A stretch of 64,000 nucleotides of DNA from an uncultured Prevotellaceae bacterium (GTDB taxonomy: Bacteria > Bacteroidota > Bacteroidia > Bacteroidales > Bacteroidaceae), in NCBI GenBank assembly GCA_900314755.1, contig OMWH01000005.1:1-64000 (forward strand). Reading direction: 5' to 3'. Under the pieces are notes generated by a model. It saw only the letters and a program-made list of their open reading frames with translations. It ran no database searches and was not told the DNA's origin. Position 1 is the first letter of the stretch. Every line of letters begins with the position of its first letter. The translations under genes and the position numbers were made by a program. Shown here piece after piece: positions 23,975-33,421 of this stretch.

Positions 23975-25291
23975 TTACAACAGCGGAGCCACATACTTCA
24001 ACAAGAAGAAGACCGAGAGGATATACATCATTGCTGTAACATCACGGTAACGTCCTGTACATACCTTCACGATAACGTATGAGAGGAGACCAAGAACGAT
24101 ACCCTCAGAGATACTTGCCGTGAACGGCATCATCAGCATCGTCATGAAACAAGGCATTGCTTCGGAGAAGTCGTTAAAATCAACATATACGACCTGACGC
24201 AACATCATCACACCTACCAGGAACAGCGCACTGGTCGTCGCCGCTGACGGGATGATGAGGAAGATGGGTGAGAAGAACAAGGCGAGGAAGAACAGTCCTG
24301 CTACTGTCAGGGCTGTCAGACCCGTGCGTCCACCCTCGACGATACCTGTCGTACTCTCCACGTAAGTTGTCACGGTAGATGTTCCACAGAGTGCACCAAC
24401 AGTAGTACCAATGGCATCTGCCATCAGCGACTTGTTGAGGTTGTGTATCTTACCGGTTTCCTTATCCACCATACCCGCACCTGCAGAAGCACCGATCAGT
24501 GTACCAAGGGTATCGAAGAGATCCATGAACAACAGGGTTGCCACGACAATATAGTATTCCACATCCAATGAGACAAAACGGGTGAAGTCCATTTTCAGGG
24601 CAATAGGCTCTATGGAGTGCGGGACACTGAGAATGGTAAAGTTCTCTGGAATATGCGTCACACCGAAAGGAATGCCCACCACCGTCATGATGAGAATCGT
24701 GTAAAACAAGGCACCACGTACTTTCAGCTTCAACAGAATAGCACCCAGCAGGATACCGCTAATGGCAACGACAGAGGCTGGGGTCCAGGGACCCAGTCCT
24801 GTAACCGTCGCATTATTGACGACGATGATACCACCATTCTTCAGTCCGATGAAAGCGATAAACAAACCGATACCTACTGAGATGGAGTAACGGATGTTCA
24901 AAGGGATGGAGTTGACAATCGCCTCGCGGATCTTCAGAACCGTCAGGAGAATAAAGAAGATACCCTCCAGTAGTACGGCGGCAAGAGCCTCCTGCCACGT
25001 GTAGCCCATCACGATGACGAGGGTATAGGCAAAGTATGCGTTCAGTCCCATACCCGAGGCAAGGGCGAAAGGCATTTTCGCATAGAACGCCATCACCATT
25101 GTAGCCACGACTGCCGCTATGACGGTTGCGGAGAACACGGCACCTTTCTCCATTCCCGCGTCACCAAGGATAATGGGATTGACCGCCAAAATGTAAGACA
25201 TGGTAAGGAAGGTTGTCAGTCCTGCCATCATCTCCACTTTGACAGAGTGTTTCTGGGCATCGAAGCCCAACCAAGTTAATAATGTTTTCAT
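23975..25291 (-). CDS. NCS2-family adenine/guanine/xanthine permease
   Basis: A 438-residue inner-membrane permease of the AdeQ/PbuG branch, starting MKTLLTWLGFDAQKHSVKVE. It has 12-14 hydrophobic helices and the family motifs GLTTFLTMSYILAVNP and ALASGMGLNAYFAY. It imports purine bases with protons. The ATG at 25291 directly abuts the lpxB stop (25293), so the two are cotranscribed. The Tsx-like DUF5020 gene follows. Confidence 0.92.
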   Translation of the reverse strand: MKTLLTWLGFDAQKHSVKVEMMAGLTTFLTMSYILAVNPIILGDAGMEKGAVFSATVIAAVVATMVMAFYAKMPFALASGMGLNAYFAYTLVIVMGYTWQEALAAVLLEGIFFILLTVLKIREAIVNSIPLNIRYSISVGIGLFIAFIGLKNGGIIVVNNATVTGLGPWTPASVVAISGILLGAILLKLKVRGALFYTILIMTVVGIPFGVTHIPENFTILSVPHSIEPIALKMDFTRFVSLDVEYYIVVATLLFMDLFDTLGTLIGASAGAGMVDKETGKIHNLNKSLMADAIGTTVGALCGTSTVTTYVESTTGIVEGGRTGLTALTVAGLFFLALFFSPIFLIIPSAATTSALFLVGVMMLRQVVYVDFNDFSEAMPCFMTMLMMPFTASISEGIVLGLLSYVIVKVCTGRYRDVTAMMYILSVFFLLKYVAPLL

Positions 25292-25292
25292 A

Positions 25293-26420
25293 TTAGATAT
25301 TTTTATTGTTTGATAACAACTTATAGATTTGTTGTGCCGCCACATCCGGTGCATGACTGTCACCCAATCGGCGGTGTACCTCCTCGTAACCGTCTAACAT
25401 GGCTTGCCGTTCCGGTCCTCCGGGAAGAATGGATTCCAAATGCTGTCGAATATTCTCTACACTGAAAGTGTCGGCAACCAGTTCCGGAACGACCTCCCTG
25501 TCGGCAATCAGATTCACCAGAGAGATATATTTCACCTTGATGAAATGCTTCTTCAGGAAAGCAATCACCTGAGGGATAGGTGTCTCATAACAAACTACCT
25601 GCGGAACACGGAACATGGCAGTCTCCAAGGTTGCCGTGCCACTGGTCACCAATGCCGCCGTCGCTTGGGAAAGCAACTTGTAGGTCTCGTTGATCACAAG
25701 ACGGACAGCACTGTCTTGCAGGAACTGCTGGTAGTAAGCGGGCTCGATGCCCGGAGCACCAGCCAGTACGATATCGTAATCAGCTGTCAAATGACGGGTA
25801 GCCGCTATCATCGCAGGCAGATTATCTTTTATCTCCTGTTTCCGGGACCCCGCAAGCAAAGCGATGACCGGTCTCTCTGCGTCCCTTGCACTCCCGGAAT
25901 TCTCCATATACTCCCTGACTTCCTGTGCTGTTGGATTACCGACATAATGAATGGGATAATGATGTTTCTTCTCGTAGAAGTCCACCTCGAAAGGCAGGAT
26001 GGAGAACATCTCATCCACATCCCGCTTGATATTCTTGATACGGTATTCCTTCCATGCCCATATCTTTGGAGAGATGTAATAGTAGACAGGTATCTTCGTG
26101 TTCGCCTTGACAAATTTCGCTATCTTCAGGTTAAATCCCGGATAGTCGACCAGGATGACCACATCAGGCTGCCACTGCAGGATATCCTGCTGACACATCT
26201 TCATATTACGAAGGATGGTGGGGAGATGGAGCAAGACAGGGATGAAACCCATATATGCCAAATCCTTGTAATGCTTCACACGGGTGCCACCCACTGCCGC
26301 CATCATATCGCCTCCGAAGAAGCGGAACTCCGCATGGGCATCCTGTTTCTTCAACGACTGCATCAGATGCGACGCGTGCAGGTCACCACTCGCCTCTCCT
26401 ACTATCAGATAATACTTCAT
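25293..26420 (-). CDS. lpxB: Lipid-A-disaccharide synthase
   Basis: A 375-residue GT19 glycosyltransferase that joins lipid X to UDP-diacylglucosamine in lipid A synthesis at the inner membrane. Seen motifs are MKYYLIVGEASGDLHASHL at the start, YYISPKIWAWKEYR and LLAGSRKQEI, with SGTATLET in the nucleotide-binding half. It overlaps surE by 4 nt (ATGA) and abuts the permease start. Confidence 0.95.
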   Translation of the reverse strand: MKYYLIVGEASGDLHASHLMQSLKKQDAHAEFRFFGGDMMAAVGGTRVKHYKDLAYMGFIPVLLHLPTILRNMKMCQQDILQWQPDVVILVDYPGFNLKIAKFVKANTKIPVYYYISPKIWAWKEYRIKNIKRDVDEMFSILPFEVDFYEKKHHYPIHYVGNPTAQEVREYMENSGSARDAERPVIALLAGSRKQEIKDNLPAMIAATRHLTADYDIVLAGAPGIEPAYYQQFLQDSAVRLVINETYKLLSQATAALVTSGTATLETAMFRVPQVVCYETPIPQVIAFLKKHFIKVKYISLVNLIADREVVPELVADTFSVENIRQHLESILPGGPERQAMLDGYEEVHRRLGDSHAPDVAAQQIYKLLSNNKNI

Positions 26421-27187
26421 AAGTCCCAGTTTTTCATCTGTTCTATCATCTCGTAGGAAGTAATGTCAATCTTAGTAGGAGTAATGGCGATATACCCATG
26501 CCGCAATGCCCAGTTATCAGTATCTTCCGCCTCCGGTTCATCATTGGTATATCGTCCCACCATCCACCAGTAGTCGTAACCACGGGGATGACGGCATTTC
26601 ACCACCTCGTTATCCCAGGTTCCTGGTGCCATACGGCAAATCCTGACACCCTTGAACTGGTCAACCACAGGGAAATTCACATTGAGGCAGACACCCTTGG
26701 GCAGTCCGTCGTCCAGCACTTTCCTTACTATTTTGCGGATATAAGGGCGCAGAGACTCAAAATCAGCAAACCAGTCATGGGTGCAAAGGGAGAAAGCCAG
26801 GGAGGGAATATACTTCATACAACCCTCCAAGGTGACACCCATCGTACCACTATAATGCGCATTGACAGAAGCATTGTCACCATGGTTGATACCACCTATC
26901 ACCATCTGGGGACGGCGCTCATTACAAAGCTCCTCCAATGCGAGTTTCACACAGTCCACGGGAGTACCATTACATGACCACACCTCCAGTCCCTCCTCCT
27001 GCCTTTGCGGAACAAGTACCAACGGGTCGTTGGCTGAGAAGGCACATGCCATGCCGCTCCTGCCACTCTCCGGGGCACAGACCAGTATATCAGCCATGTC
27101 ACGTATCATATCCACCAGGCTGTTGATACCCTTTGCCTGATAGCCGTCATCATTGGAAATTAATATGAAAGGTTTCTTATTTTCCAT
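26417..27187 (-). CDS. surE: 5'/3'-nucleotidase SurE
   Basis: A 256-residue SurE phosphatase acting on nucleoside monophosphates. The metal site is in ILISNDDGYQAKGIN near the N-terminus, followed by VCAPESGRSGMA and the GINHGDNAS loop. The ATG at 27187 is chosen over a TTG at 27211. First gene of surE-lpxB-permease; a TAATTTTG element lies 21 nt upstream at 27209-27216. Confidence 0.94.
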   Translation of the reverse strand: MENKKPFILISNDDGYQAKGINSLVDMIRDMADILVCAPESGRSGMACAFSANDPLVLVPQRQEEGLEVWSCNGTPVDCVKLALEELCNERRPQMVIGGINHGDNASVNAHYSGTMGVTLEGCMKYIPSLAFSLCTHDWFADFESLRPYIRKIVRKVLDDGLPKGVCLNVNFPVVDQFKGVRICRMAPGTWDNEVVKCRHPRGYDYWWMVGRYTNDEPEAEDTDNWALRHGYIAITPTKIDITSYEMIEQMKNWDL

Positions 27188-27258
27188 GAAATTATCTGTA
27201 TTTGCCTGCAAAATTACTAAAAAAGGTTGATATTTGGCAGATTCTCACAAGAAATTCG

Positions 27259-27266
27259 TAACTTTG
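27259..27266 (+). promoter_or_regulatory. -7 promoter element of the parAB operon
   Basis: TAACTTTG, 31 nt before the parA ATG and divergent from the surE promoter at 27209-27216. Confidence 0.7.
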
Positions 27267-27297
27267 CACCCTACTATATCAAGGTATAAGATAGATT

Positions 27298-28062
27298 ATG
27301 GGAAAGATTATTGCTTTAGCAAACCAAAAAGGCGGTGTGGGCAAGACGACAACCACTATAAACCTTGCCGCCTCTTTAGCTACTTTGGAGAAGACTGTCC
27401 TGGTGGTCGACGCAGACCCGCAGGCTAATGCCTCCAGTGGATTGGGTGTGAACATCCAGGAAGTGGAATGCTCATTATATGAATGTATCATCGACAAGGC
27501 GGACGTACGTGATGCCATCTATACGACGGACATTGAGGGATTAGACATCATCCCCAGCCATATCGACCTGGTAGGTGCTGAGATAGAGATGCTCAACCTG
27601 AAGAACAGGGAGAATGTCATCGGTCAGCTTCTGGCTCCTATCCGTAATGACTATGACTATATCCTCATTGACTGCTCCCCGTCCCTGGGACTGATTACGG
27701 TGAATGCGCTGACAGCCGCCAATTCCGTCATCATCCCCGTGCAGTGTGAGTATTTCGCACTGGAGGGTATCAGCAAACTGCTCAACACCATCCGTATTAT
27801 CAAAAGCAAGCTGAACCCGAAACTGGAGATTGAGGGATTCCTGCTGACGATGTACGACTCGCGTCTTCGCCTTGCCAACCAGATTTACGATGAGGTGAAA
27901 CGCCATTTCCAGGAACTGGTCTTCAAGACCGTCATCCAGCGTAATGTCAAACTGTCTGAGAGCCCCAGCCATGGTCTCCCCGTCATCCTTTATGACGCAG
28001 ACTCAACAGGCTCAAAGAACCACCTTGCACTGGCTAAGGAAATTATCAATAAGAATAGCTGA
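27298..28062 (+). CDS. parA: Chromosome-partitioning ATPase ParA/Soj
   Basis: A 254-residue deviant Walker-A ATPase that positions replicated origins with ParB. The Walker A motif KGGVGKTTT is at residues 11-19 and the Asp motif VVDADPQANAS follows. The length is that of a chromosomal ParA without an N-terminal DNA-binding domain. parB follows after 8 nt. Confidence 0.95.
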   Translation: MGKIIALANQKGGVGKTTTTINLAASLATLEKTVLVVDADPQANASSGLGVNIQEVECSLYECIIDKADVRDAIYTTDIEGLDIIPSHIDLVGAEIEMLNLKNRENVIGQLLAPIRNDYDYILIDCSPSLGLITVNALTAANSVIIPVQCEYFALEGISKLLNTIRIIKSKLNPKLEIEGFLLTMYDSRLRLANQIYDEVKRHFQELVFKTVIQRNVKLSESPSHGLPVILYDADSTGSKNHLALAKEIINKNS

Positions 28063-28070
28063 GGTAAATT

Positions 28071-29000
28071 ATGGCAGTAAGAAAGAAATACGACAGAAGT
28101 GTTCTGGGACGCGGACTGGACGATATCGGGGGAGGACGTGGACTGGACGCATTGATAGATACAGGCAGCGAGGTCAGGACACAAGGCAGTTCCAACCTCA
28201 ACGAGATAGAGATATCAAACATAGAGCCCAATCCTAACCAGCCCCGCCGGGAGTTCGACCAAGAGGCACTTCAGGAACTGGCAAACAGCATCAGCGAGGT
28301 TGGCATCATCCAACCCATCACCCTCCGTCAGATGGAGAACGGGAAATACCAGATTATCGCAGGAGAACGCCGCTGGCGTGCTTCTCAACTGGCTGGTCTC
28401 ACGACCATTCCTGCCTATATCCGTACCGTTGAGGACGAGGGTGTCATGGAGATGGCTCTTGTTGAGAATATCCAGCGTGAGGACCTGAATGCCATTGAGG
28501 TGGCTCTCGCCTATCAGCACCTCGCCGAGACGACAGGGATGACACAGGAGAAGATCTCCAAGCGTGTAGGCAAAAGCCGTGCGGCGGTAACTAATTTCCT
28601 GCGCCTACTGAAACTCCCTGCACAGGTGCAGATGGCATTGAAAAACCATGAGATAGACATGGGACATGCCCGTGCTTTACTTGCCATCGACAGTCCTTCC
28701 GCTCAGATCAAGCTGTTTAAGGAGATTCAGAAACAGCAATACTCTGTCCGTAAGGTGGAGGAGATGGTACAGGCTCTTAAGAACGGGGAGGACATCAAGA
28801 CGGCAAAGGGTAAGGTTGCCGGGAAGTCGCAGCTCCCGGAGGAGTTCAGTATCCTGAAAGAACGTCTCTCCCAATTCTTCCAGACAAAGGTGCAGATGAC
28901 TTGCTCCCCCAAAGGAAAAGGAAAGATCAGTATTGCCTTCAACAATGAAGAGGAACTGGAGCGAATCATGAATTCTCTCGATAATGTCAATAACAAATAG
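28071..29000 (+). CDS. parB: Chromosome-partitioning protein ParB
   Basis: A 309-residue CTPase and parS-binding protein. The N-terminal part carries NPNQPRREFD and the CTP motif GERRWRASQLAGL; the central HTH has ISKRVGKSRAAVTNFLRLL; the C-terminal dimerisation domain is Lys-rich. No parS-like palindrome was noticed in the window, though a systematic search was not possible. Confidence 0.95.
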   Translation: MAVRKKYDRSVLGRGLDDIGGGRGLDALIDTGSEVRTQGSSNLNEIEISNIEPNPNQPRREFDQEALQELANSISEVGIIQPITLRQMENGKYQIIAGERRWRASQLAGLTTIPAYIRTVEDEGVMEMALVENIQREDLNAIEVALAYQHLAETTGMTQEKISKRVGKSRAAVTNFLRLLKLPAQVQMALKNHEIDMGHARALLAIDSPSAQIKLFKEIQKQQYSVRKVEEMVQALKNGEDIKTAKGKVAGKSQLPEEFSILKERLSQFFQTKVQMTCSPKGKGKISIAFNNEEELERIMNSLDNVNNK

Positions 29001-29008
29001 CTAACGAG

Positions 29009-29758
29009 TTGAAACAGCATCACATCATCAATATGCTCCGAGTAACTGCCATCGCACTGCTGATGATGACAGGTATGTCTGCCATGGCGCAAACAGAGCG
29101 TCAGACAACATCCGCTGACAGCATTGACATCATGATGGCACGTATCGACTCGCTCACCCGTACTGACTCCGTGGTGACCCTCGAAGAGGATCCTGTACAG
29201 TCGGTATTGATAGACTCCACCCGTATTGCCAAACCCAAGCGTGACTGGAACACATGGCGACCCAACCCCAAGCGTGCGCTGTGGCTTGCCCTGGTATTGC
29301 CCGGTGCAGGACAGATATACAACCGTAAGTACTGGAAACTCCCCATCATCTATGGAGGGTTCATCGGGTGTATCTATGCCCTCACATGGAATAATATGAT
29401 GTACAAGGACTATTCACAGGCATATCTCGACATCATGGACAAAGACCCTAACACGGCAAGCTATAACAAATTCCTGCACTTAGGGGTGACGATTGACGAT
29501 TCTAACAAGGAACGGTATAAGGAGATCTTCAAGAACCGTAAGGACAAATACCGTCGCTGGCGTGACTTGAGCTTCTTCGTGATGTTAGGTGTTTATGCGC
29601 TGTCTGTCATCGATGCCTATGTGGACGCTGAACTGTCTGAATTTGACATCTCCAAAGACTTGAGTCTGAAGGTGGAGCCTGCCGTCATTCCCAATCACGG
29701 TGGGGGCAATCCTTTGCAAGCGCAGTCGTTGGGAGTTAATTGCAAACTGAATTTTTAA
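29009..29758 (+). CDS. DUF5683 domain protein
   Basis: A 249-residue exported or membrane protein. A signal-like segment at residues 1-20 ends in AMAQ. The DUF5683 core has PNPKRALWLALVLPGAGQIY then NRKYWKLPIIYGGFIGCIYA, two hydrophobic helices, and a third near 190. Function is unknown; the conserved place between parB and a lytic transglycosylase suggests an envelope role. The start 8 nt after parB supports cotranscription. Confidence 0.85.
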   Translation: MKQHHIINMLRVTAIALLMMTGMSAMAQTERQTTSADSIDIMMARIDSLTRTDSVVTLEEDPVQSVLIDSTRIAKPKRDWNTWRPNPKRALWLALVLPGAGQIYNRKYWKLPIIYGGFIGCIYALTWNNMMYKDYSQAYLDIMDKDPNTASYNKFLHLGVTIDDSNKERYKEIFKNRKDKYRRWRDLSFFVMLGVYALSVIDAYVDAELSEFDISKDLSLKVEPAVIPNHGGGNPLQAQSLGVNCKLNF

Positions 29759-29775
29759 ACAAAACCAAATAAAGA

Positions 29776-31077
29776 ATGATAAGCAAGAAATTACTTATGT
29801 TGCTCGCCATCCTTTTTGGCATGTCGATCACCGTACAGGCACAGATTGTGACTGACCCAGAGGACGAGGTGGACGAAGAAGACGAGATTGTTGTCACTGA
29901 CCAGAGTGGCAAGGAGGAAGTCATTGAGTTCCCTGAGGCGATGACCTACGACCTCGACAGTCTGCTGAATGAGTATATGGCAAAGACCTATCTCACCACC
30001 AATGACTGTAACATGAAGAATGAGAACCCCTATTTTCCCGAGGAGGTGTATATCGAACGTCTGTCACGTATGCCGACCATCATGGAGATGGCACATAATA
30101 ATGTCGTACAGCAGTTTATCGACCGTTATGCTTCCCGCCTGCGTGGCACCATCTCCTATTGCCTTGGAGCAGGCAATTTCTATATGCCCATCTTTGAGGA
30201 GGCATTGGAAGCCTACCAGATTCCTTTGGAGTTAAAGTACCTCCCCGTCATTGAGTCGGCACTGAACCCCAAGGCTGTGTCTCGTGTGGGGGCTGCGGGA
30301 CTGTGGCAGTTTATGCCTTCGACAGGAAAACAGTATAACCTGCAAATCAACTCGCTGGTGGACGAGCGCCGTGACCCCATCAAGTCATCCTATGCTGCTG
30401 CCCGCCTGTTAAGCGACCTTTATAAGGTGTTTGGCGACTGGAACCTGGTCATCGCAGCCTATAACTGTGGACCAGGCAATGTGAGCAAAGCGATACAGCG
30501 CTCTGGCGGCTCTAAGGACTATTGGCATATCTACCCTTACTTGCCCAGAGAGACACGTGGCTATGTGCCTGCGTTCATCGCCGCCAACTACATGATGACC
30601 TATTACTCGCTGCACAACATCTGTCCGATGACCAGTCGTCTGCCTGCACAGACAGACACGGTGATGGTCACCAAGAAGATACACTTAGAGCAGATTGCCA
30701 ATGTTCTGGACATCGACATTGAGATGCTGCGCGCACTGAACCCGATGTACCGTCATGACATCATCCCCGGCAATTCCGAGCCTTATGCGCTGCGACTGCC
30801 CCTTGCTGACGTGAACAGGTTTATCGAGAAACAGGATGCCATCTGCAACTACAGAGCCAGTGAACTGCTGACCAACCGCATACAGGTGGAAGTGAATGAC
30901 TACACCCCGACCTACTATCACAAGAGCAAGCGGTCTTACAAGAAAGGAAGGAAGGGGCGCTTTGGTCGTCACAGCAAGGCACGCCGCGGTGGTAAGAGAG
31001 GTGCCGTGCGCAACAAGGCTCGTGGAGGCAAAGGCAAGAAATCCAAAGGACGTAAGTCAAGGAGAAGACGCAGATAA
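29776..31077 (+). CDS. Membrane-bound lytic murein transglycosylase (MltD-like)
   Basis: A 433-residue exported peptidoglycan lyase. The signal peptide ends in VQAQ. The SLT domain has the catalytic Glu in LKYLPVIESALNP, then GLWQFMPSTG and AAYNCGPGNV. A weak LysM-like stretch follows (QIANVLDIDIEMLRALNP). The last about 50 residues are Lys/Arg/Gly-rich, an unusual basic tail that might bind wall polymers. The place in parA-parB-DUF5683-mltD-spoT is typical of the phylum. Confidence 0.9.
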   Translation: MISKKLLMLLAILFGMSITVQAQIVTDPEDEVDEEDEIVVTDQSGKEEVIEFPEAMTYDLDSLLNEYMAKTYLTTNDCNMKNENPYFPEEVYIERLSRMPTIMEMAHNNVVQQFIDRYASRLRGTISYCLGAGNFYMPIFEEALEAYQIPLELKYLPVIESALNPKAVSRVGAAGLWQFMPSTGKQYNLQINSLVDERRDPIKSSYAAARLLSDLYKVFGDWNLVIAAYNCGPGNVSKAIQRSGGSKDYWHIYPYLPRETRGYVPAFIAANYMMTYYSLHNICPMTSRLPAQTDTVMVTKKIHLEQIANVLDIDIEMLRALNPMYRHDIIPGNSEPYALRLPLADVNRFIEKQDAICNYRASELLTNRIQVEVNDYTPTYYHKSKRSYKKGRKGRFGRHSKARRGGKRGAVRNKARGGKGKKSKGRKSRRRRR

Positions 31078-31078
31078 A

Positions 31079-31112
31079 TCTAATAGTCACTATAATTCCT
31101 ATAGTCCCTATA
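31079..31112. repeat. Short 9-bp repeat between mltD and spoT
   Basis: CTATAATTC, CTATAGTCC, CTATAAATA follow each other in the 49-bp gap. The unit length and the CTA start resemble the ACTAGnnnn arrays in murF-alr and the GSCFA gene. Confidence 0.55.
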
Positions 31113-31126
31113 AATAAATAAGGTAT

Positions 31127-33394
31127 ATGGAGGACGAGAAAGACAAAATTCGCGAAGAGAATGATGAACAGCTGGTGAACAGTGCCTTCCAGCACCTGCT
31201 GGATAGTTATCTGGCATCACGCCACCGTAAGAAGGTCGACATCATCACCAAGGCATTTAATTTTGCCCGTCAGGCTCACAAAGGAGTGCGCCGCCTGTCT
31301 GGTGAACCTTATATCCTGCACCCTATCGCTGTCGCACAGATTGCCTGTGAAGAGGTGGGACTGGGATCAACCAGTATCTGTGCTGCCCTGCTCCATGATG
31401 TCGTGGAGGATACCGACTACACCACAGAGGATATCGAGAACATCTTTGGTCCCAAGATTGCGCAGATTGTCGACGGACTGACAAAGATCAGCGGTGGTAT
31501 CTTCGGAGAGCAGGCATCTGCCCAGGCAGAGAACTTCAAGAAACTGCTGCTGACGATGAGTGAGGACATCCGCGTCATCCTCATCAAGATCTGCGACCGT
31601 CTGCATAACATGCGTACCTTACAGTCACAGCCTGCCAACAAACAATATAAGATTGCAGGCGAGACGCTCTATATCTATGCACCACTCGCCAATCGTCTGG
31701 GACTGAACAAGATCAAGTCAGAACTTGAGAACCTCAGTTTCCAATACGAACACCCGGACGAGTATAACAGCATCAAAGCAAAACTTGCCTCCACAGAGGC
31801 TTCCCGTCACGAGCTCTTCGACCAGTTTACTGCCCCCATAGAGGAGTCTCTCCGACATATGGGTGTCAAGTATGAGATCAAGGAACGTGTAAAGACACCT
31901 TTCTCCATCTGGAACAAGATGCAGAACAAGCATGTCACCTTCGATGAGGTCTACGACATCCTTGCCGTGCGTATCATCTTCACACCTAACAAACGGGAGG
32001 AGGAGATCAACGAGTGCTTCAACATCTATGTTGCCATCTCTAAGATTTACAAGTCGCATCCCGACCGCCTGCGTGACTGGCTGAGTCATCCAAAGGCTAA
32101 CGGCTACCAGGCACTGCATGTCACCCTGATGTCGAAACAAGGACGATGGATAGAGGTGCAGATCCGTTCTGACCGTATGGATGAGATTGCCGAACAAGGG
32201 TTTGCCGCCCATTGGAAATACAAAGACGGCATGGAGAAAGAGTTTACGGAGGACGAGTCTGAACTGAACGAATGGCTGCGCACCATCAAGGAGATTCTTG
32301 ACGACCCACAGCCTGATGCCATGGATTTCCTCGACGCTATCAAACTCAACCTGTTCGCTTCTGAGATCTTCGTCTTCACCCCGAAGGGTGAGATCAAGAC
32401 GATGCCTACTGGATGTACGGCACTGGACTTTGCCTTCAGCATCCATACCTTCCTGGGCTCACATTGTATCGGTGCCAAGGTGAACCACAAGCTCGTGCCT
32501 CTGAGTCATAAGCTACAGAGCGGTGACCAGGTGGAGATCATCACCTCCAAGTCCCAACACGTACAGGCATCATGGATCAATTTCGTATCGACGGCGAAAG
32601 CAAGGGCAAAGATACAGGCTATCTTGCGACGTAATGGTCGTGAGATACAGAAGCGGGGTGAGGACATCTTAGACGAGTTCCTTAAAAAGAATGATATTGA
32701 GAATACTACTGCCATCGCAGACAAGTTGACCGTATTCCACGAGCAACAAAACCGGGAGGATTTCTTCCAAGCGCTGGGTGAGAAGACCATCCTGCTTGGA
32801 GAGAAAGACCTTGATGAACTGCAAGGCAAGAATAATAATGAGGGGAAGAAAGGATGGCGACGGCTGGTTCCATTCCTGGGGAAGAACAAAGCGAAGAAAG
32901 AGGATACCACACAAGAGTTCTTTGTGGTTCCTGAGAAATTCAACCGCAAGAAACCCATCTTCATCAACGACAACAACATCGGTCAATATAAGTTCCGCCA
33001 TTGCTGCCACCCCATCCCCGGAGATGACATCCTTGGTTTTATCGACAACAAACAGCGCATTGAGATTCACAAGCGCGACTGTCCTGTCGCCAACAAGCTC
33101 AAGACGAGCTACGGCAACCGCATCCTGGATGCGAAATGGGACATGCACAAGCGACTCTTCTTCGATGCTACGATTCATATCGAGGGTATTGACCGCATGG
33201 GTATGGTAATGGATATCTCCAAGGTCATCTCCTCACAGATGAATGTCAATATCCATAAGCTGACCATCACCAGCGAAGAGGGTGTCTTTGACGGCGATAT
33301 AGAGATTCGTGTCCATGACCGTGAGGACGTGAAGACAATTATCGACCAGCTCAAGACCATCGAAGACTTGCAGGAAGCCACACAGATTATGTAG
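31127..33394 (+). CDS. spoT: Bifunctional (p)ppGpp synthetase/hydrolase
   Basis: A 755-residue Rel/SpoT homologue controlling the stringent response. The HD hydrolase has LLHDVVEDTDYT and KICDRLHNMRTL; the synthetase domain ends in VQIRSDRMDEIAEQGFAAHW; TGS begins near IFVFTPKGEIKTMPTG; the C-terminal ACT has VVISSQMNVNIHKL-type strands. Both catalytic halves look intact, so both activities are expected. A charged insert (about 550-610) separates TGS from the C-terminal zinc-finger-like part with HCCHPIPGD. Confidence 0.95.
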   Translation: MEDEKDKIREENDEQLVNSAFQHLLDSYLASRHRKKVDIITKAFNFARQAHKGVRRLSGEPYILHPIAVAQIACEEVGLGSTSICAALLHDVVEDTDYTTEDIENIFGPKIAQIVDGLTKISGGIFGEQASAQAENFKKLLLTMSEDIRVILIKICDRLHNMRTLQSQPANKQYKIAGETLYIYAPLANRLGLNKIKSELENLSFQYEHPDEYNSIKAKLASTEASRHELFDQFTAPIEESLRHMGVKYEIKERVKTPFSIWNKMQNKHVTFDEVYDILAVRIIFTPNKREEEINECFNIYVAISKIYKSHPDRLRDWLSHPKANGYQALHVTLMSKQGRWIEVQIRSDRMDEIAEQGFAAHWKYKDGMEKEFTEDESELNEWLRTIKEILDDPQPDAMDFLDAIKLNLFASEIFVFTPKGEIKTMPTGCTALDFAFSIHTFLGSHCIGAKVNHKLVPLSHKLQSGDQVEIITSKSQHVQASWINFVSTAKARAKIQAILRRNGREIQKRGEDILDEFLKKNDIENTTAIADKLTVFHEQQNREDFFQALGEKTILLGEKDLDELQGKNNNEGKKGWRRLVPFLGKNKAKKEDTTQEFFVVPEKFNRKKPIFINDNNIGQYKFRHCCHPIPGDDILGFIDNKQRIEIHKRDCPVANKLKTSYGNRILDAKWDMHKRLFFDATIHIEGIDRMGMVMDISKVISSQMNVNIHKLTITSEEGVFDGDIEIRVHDREDVKTIIDQLKTIEDLQEATQIM

Positions 33395-33421
33395 TTGAGA
33401 GTTTAGAGTATATAGTTATGA
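33395..33421. repeat. Degenerate heptamer array before the pectinesterase start
   Basis: GTTGAGA, GTTTAGA, GTATATA, GTTATGA run into the start codon (ATG at 33418). The heptamer form matches the array inside mtnN and the TTTCAAG units at 23943-23968. Confidence 0.5.

Noticed and set aside
27267..31077. parS site near parAB
   Set aside because: No palindrome of the usual GTTNCACGTGNAAC kind was seen; it may lie elsewhere, and a full search was not possible by eye.
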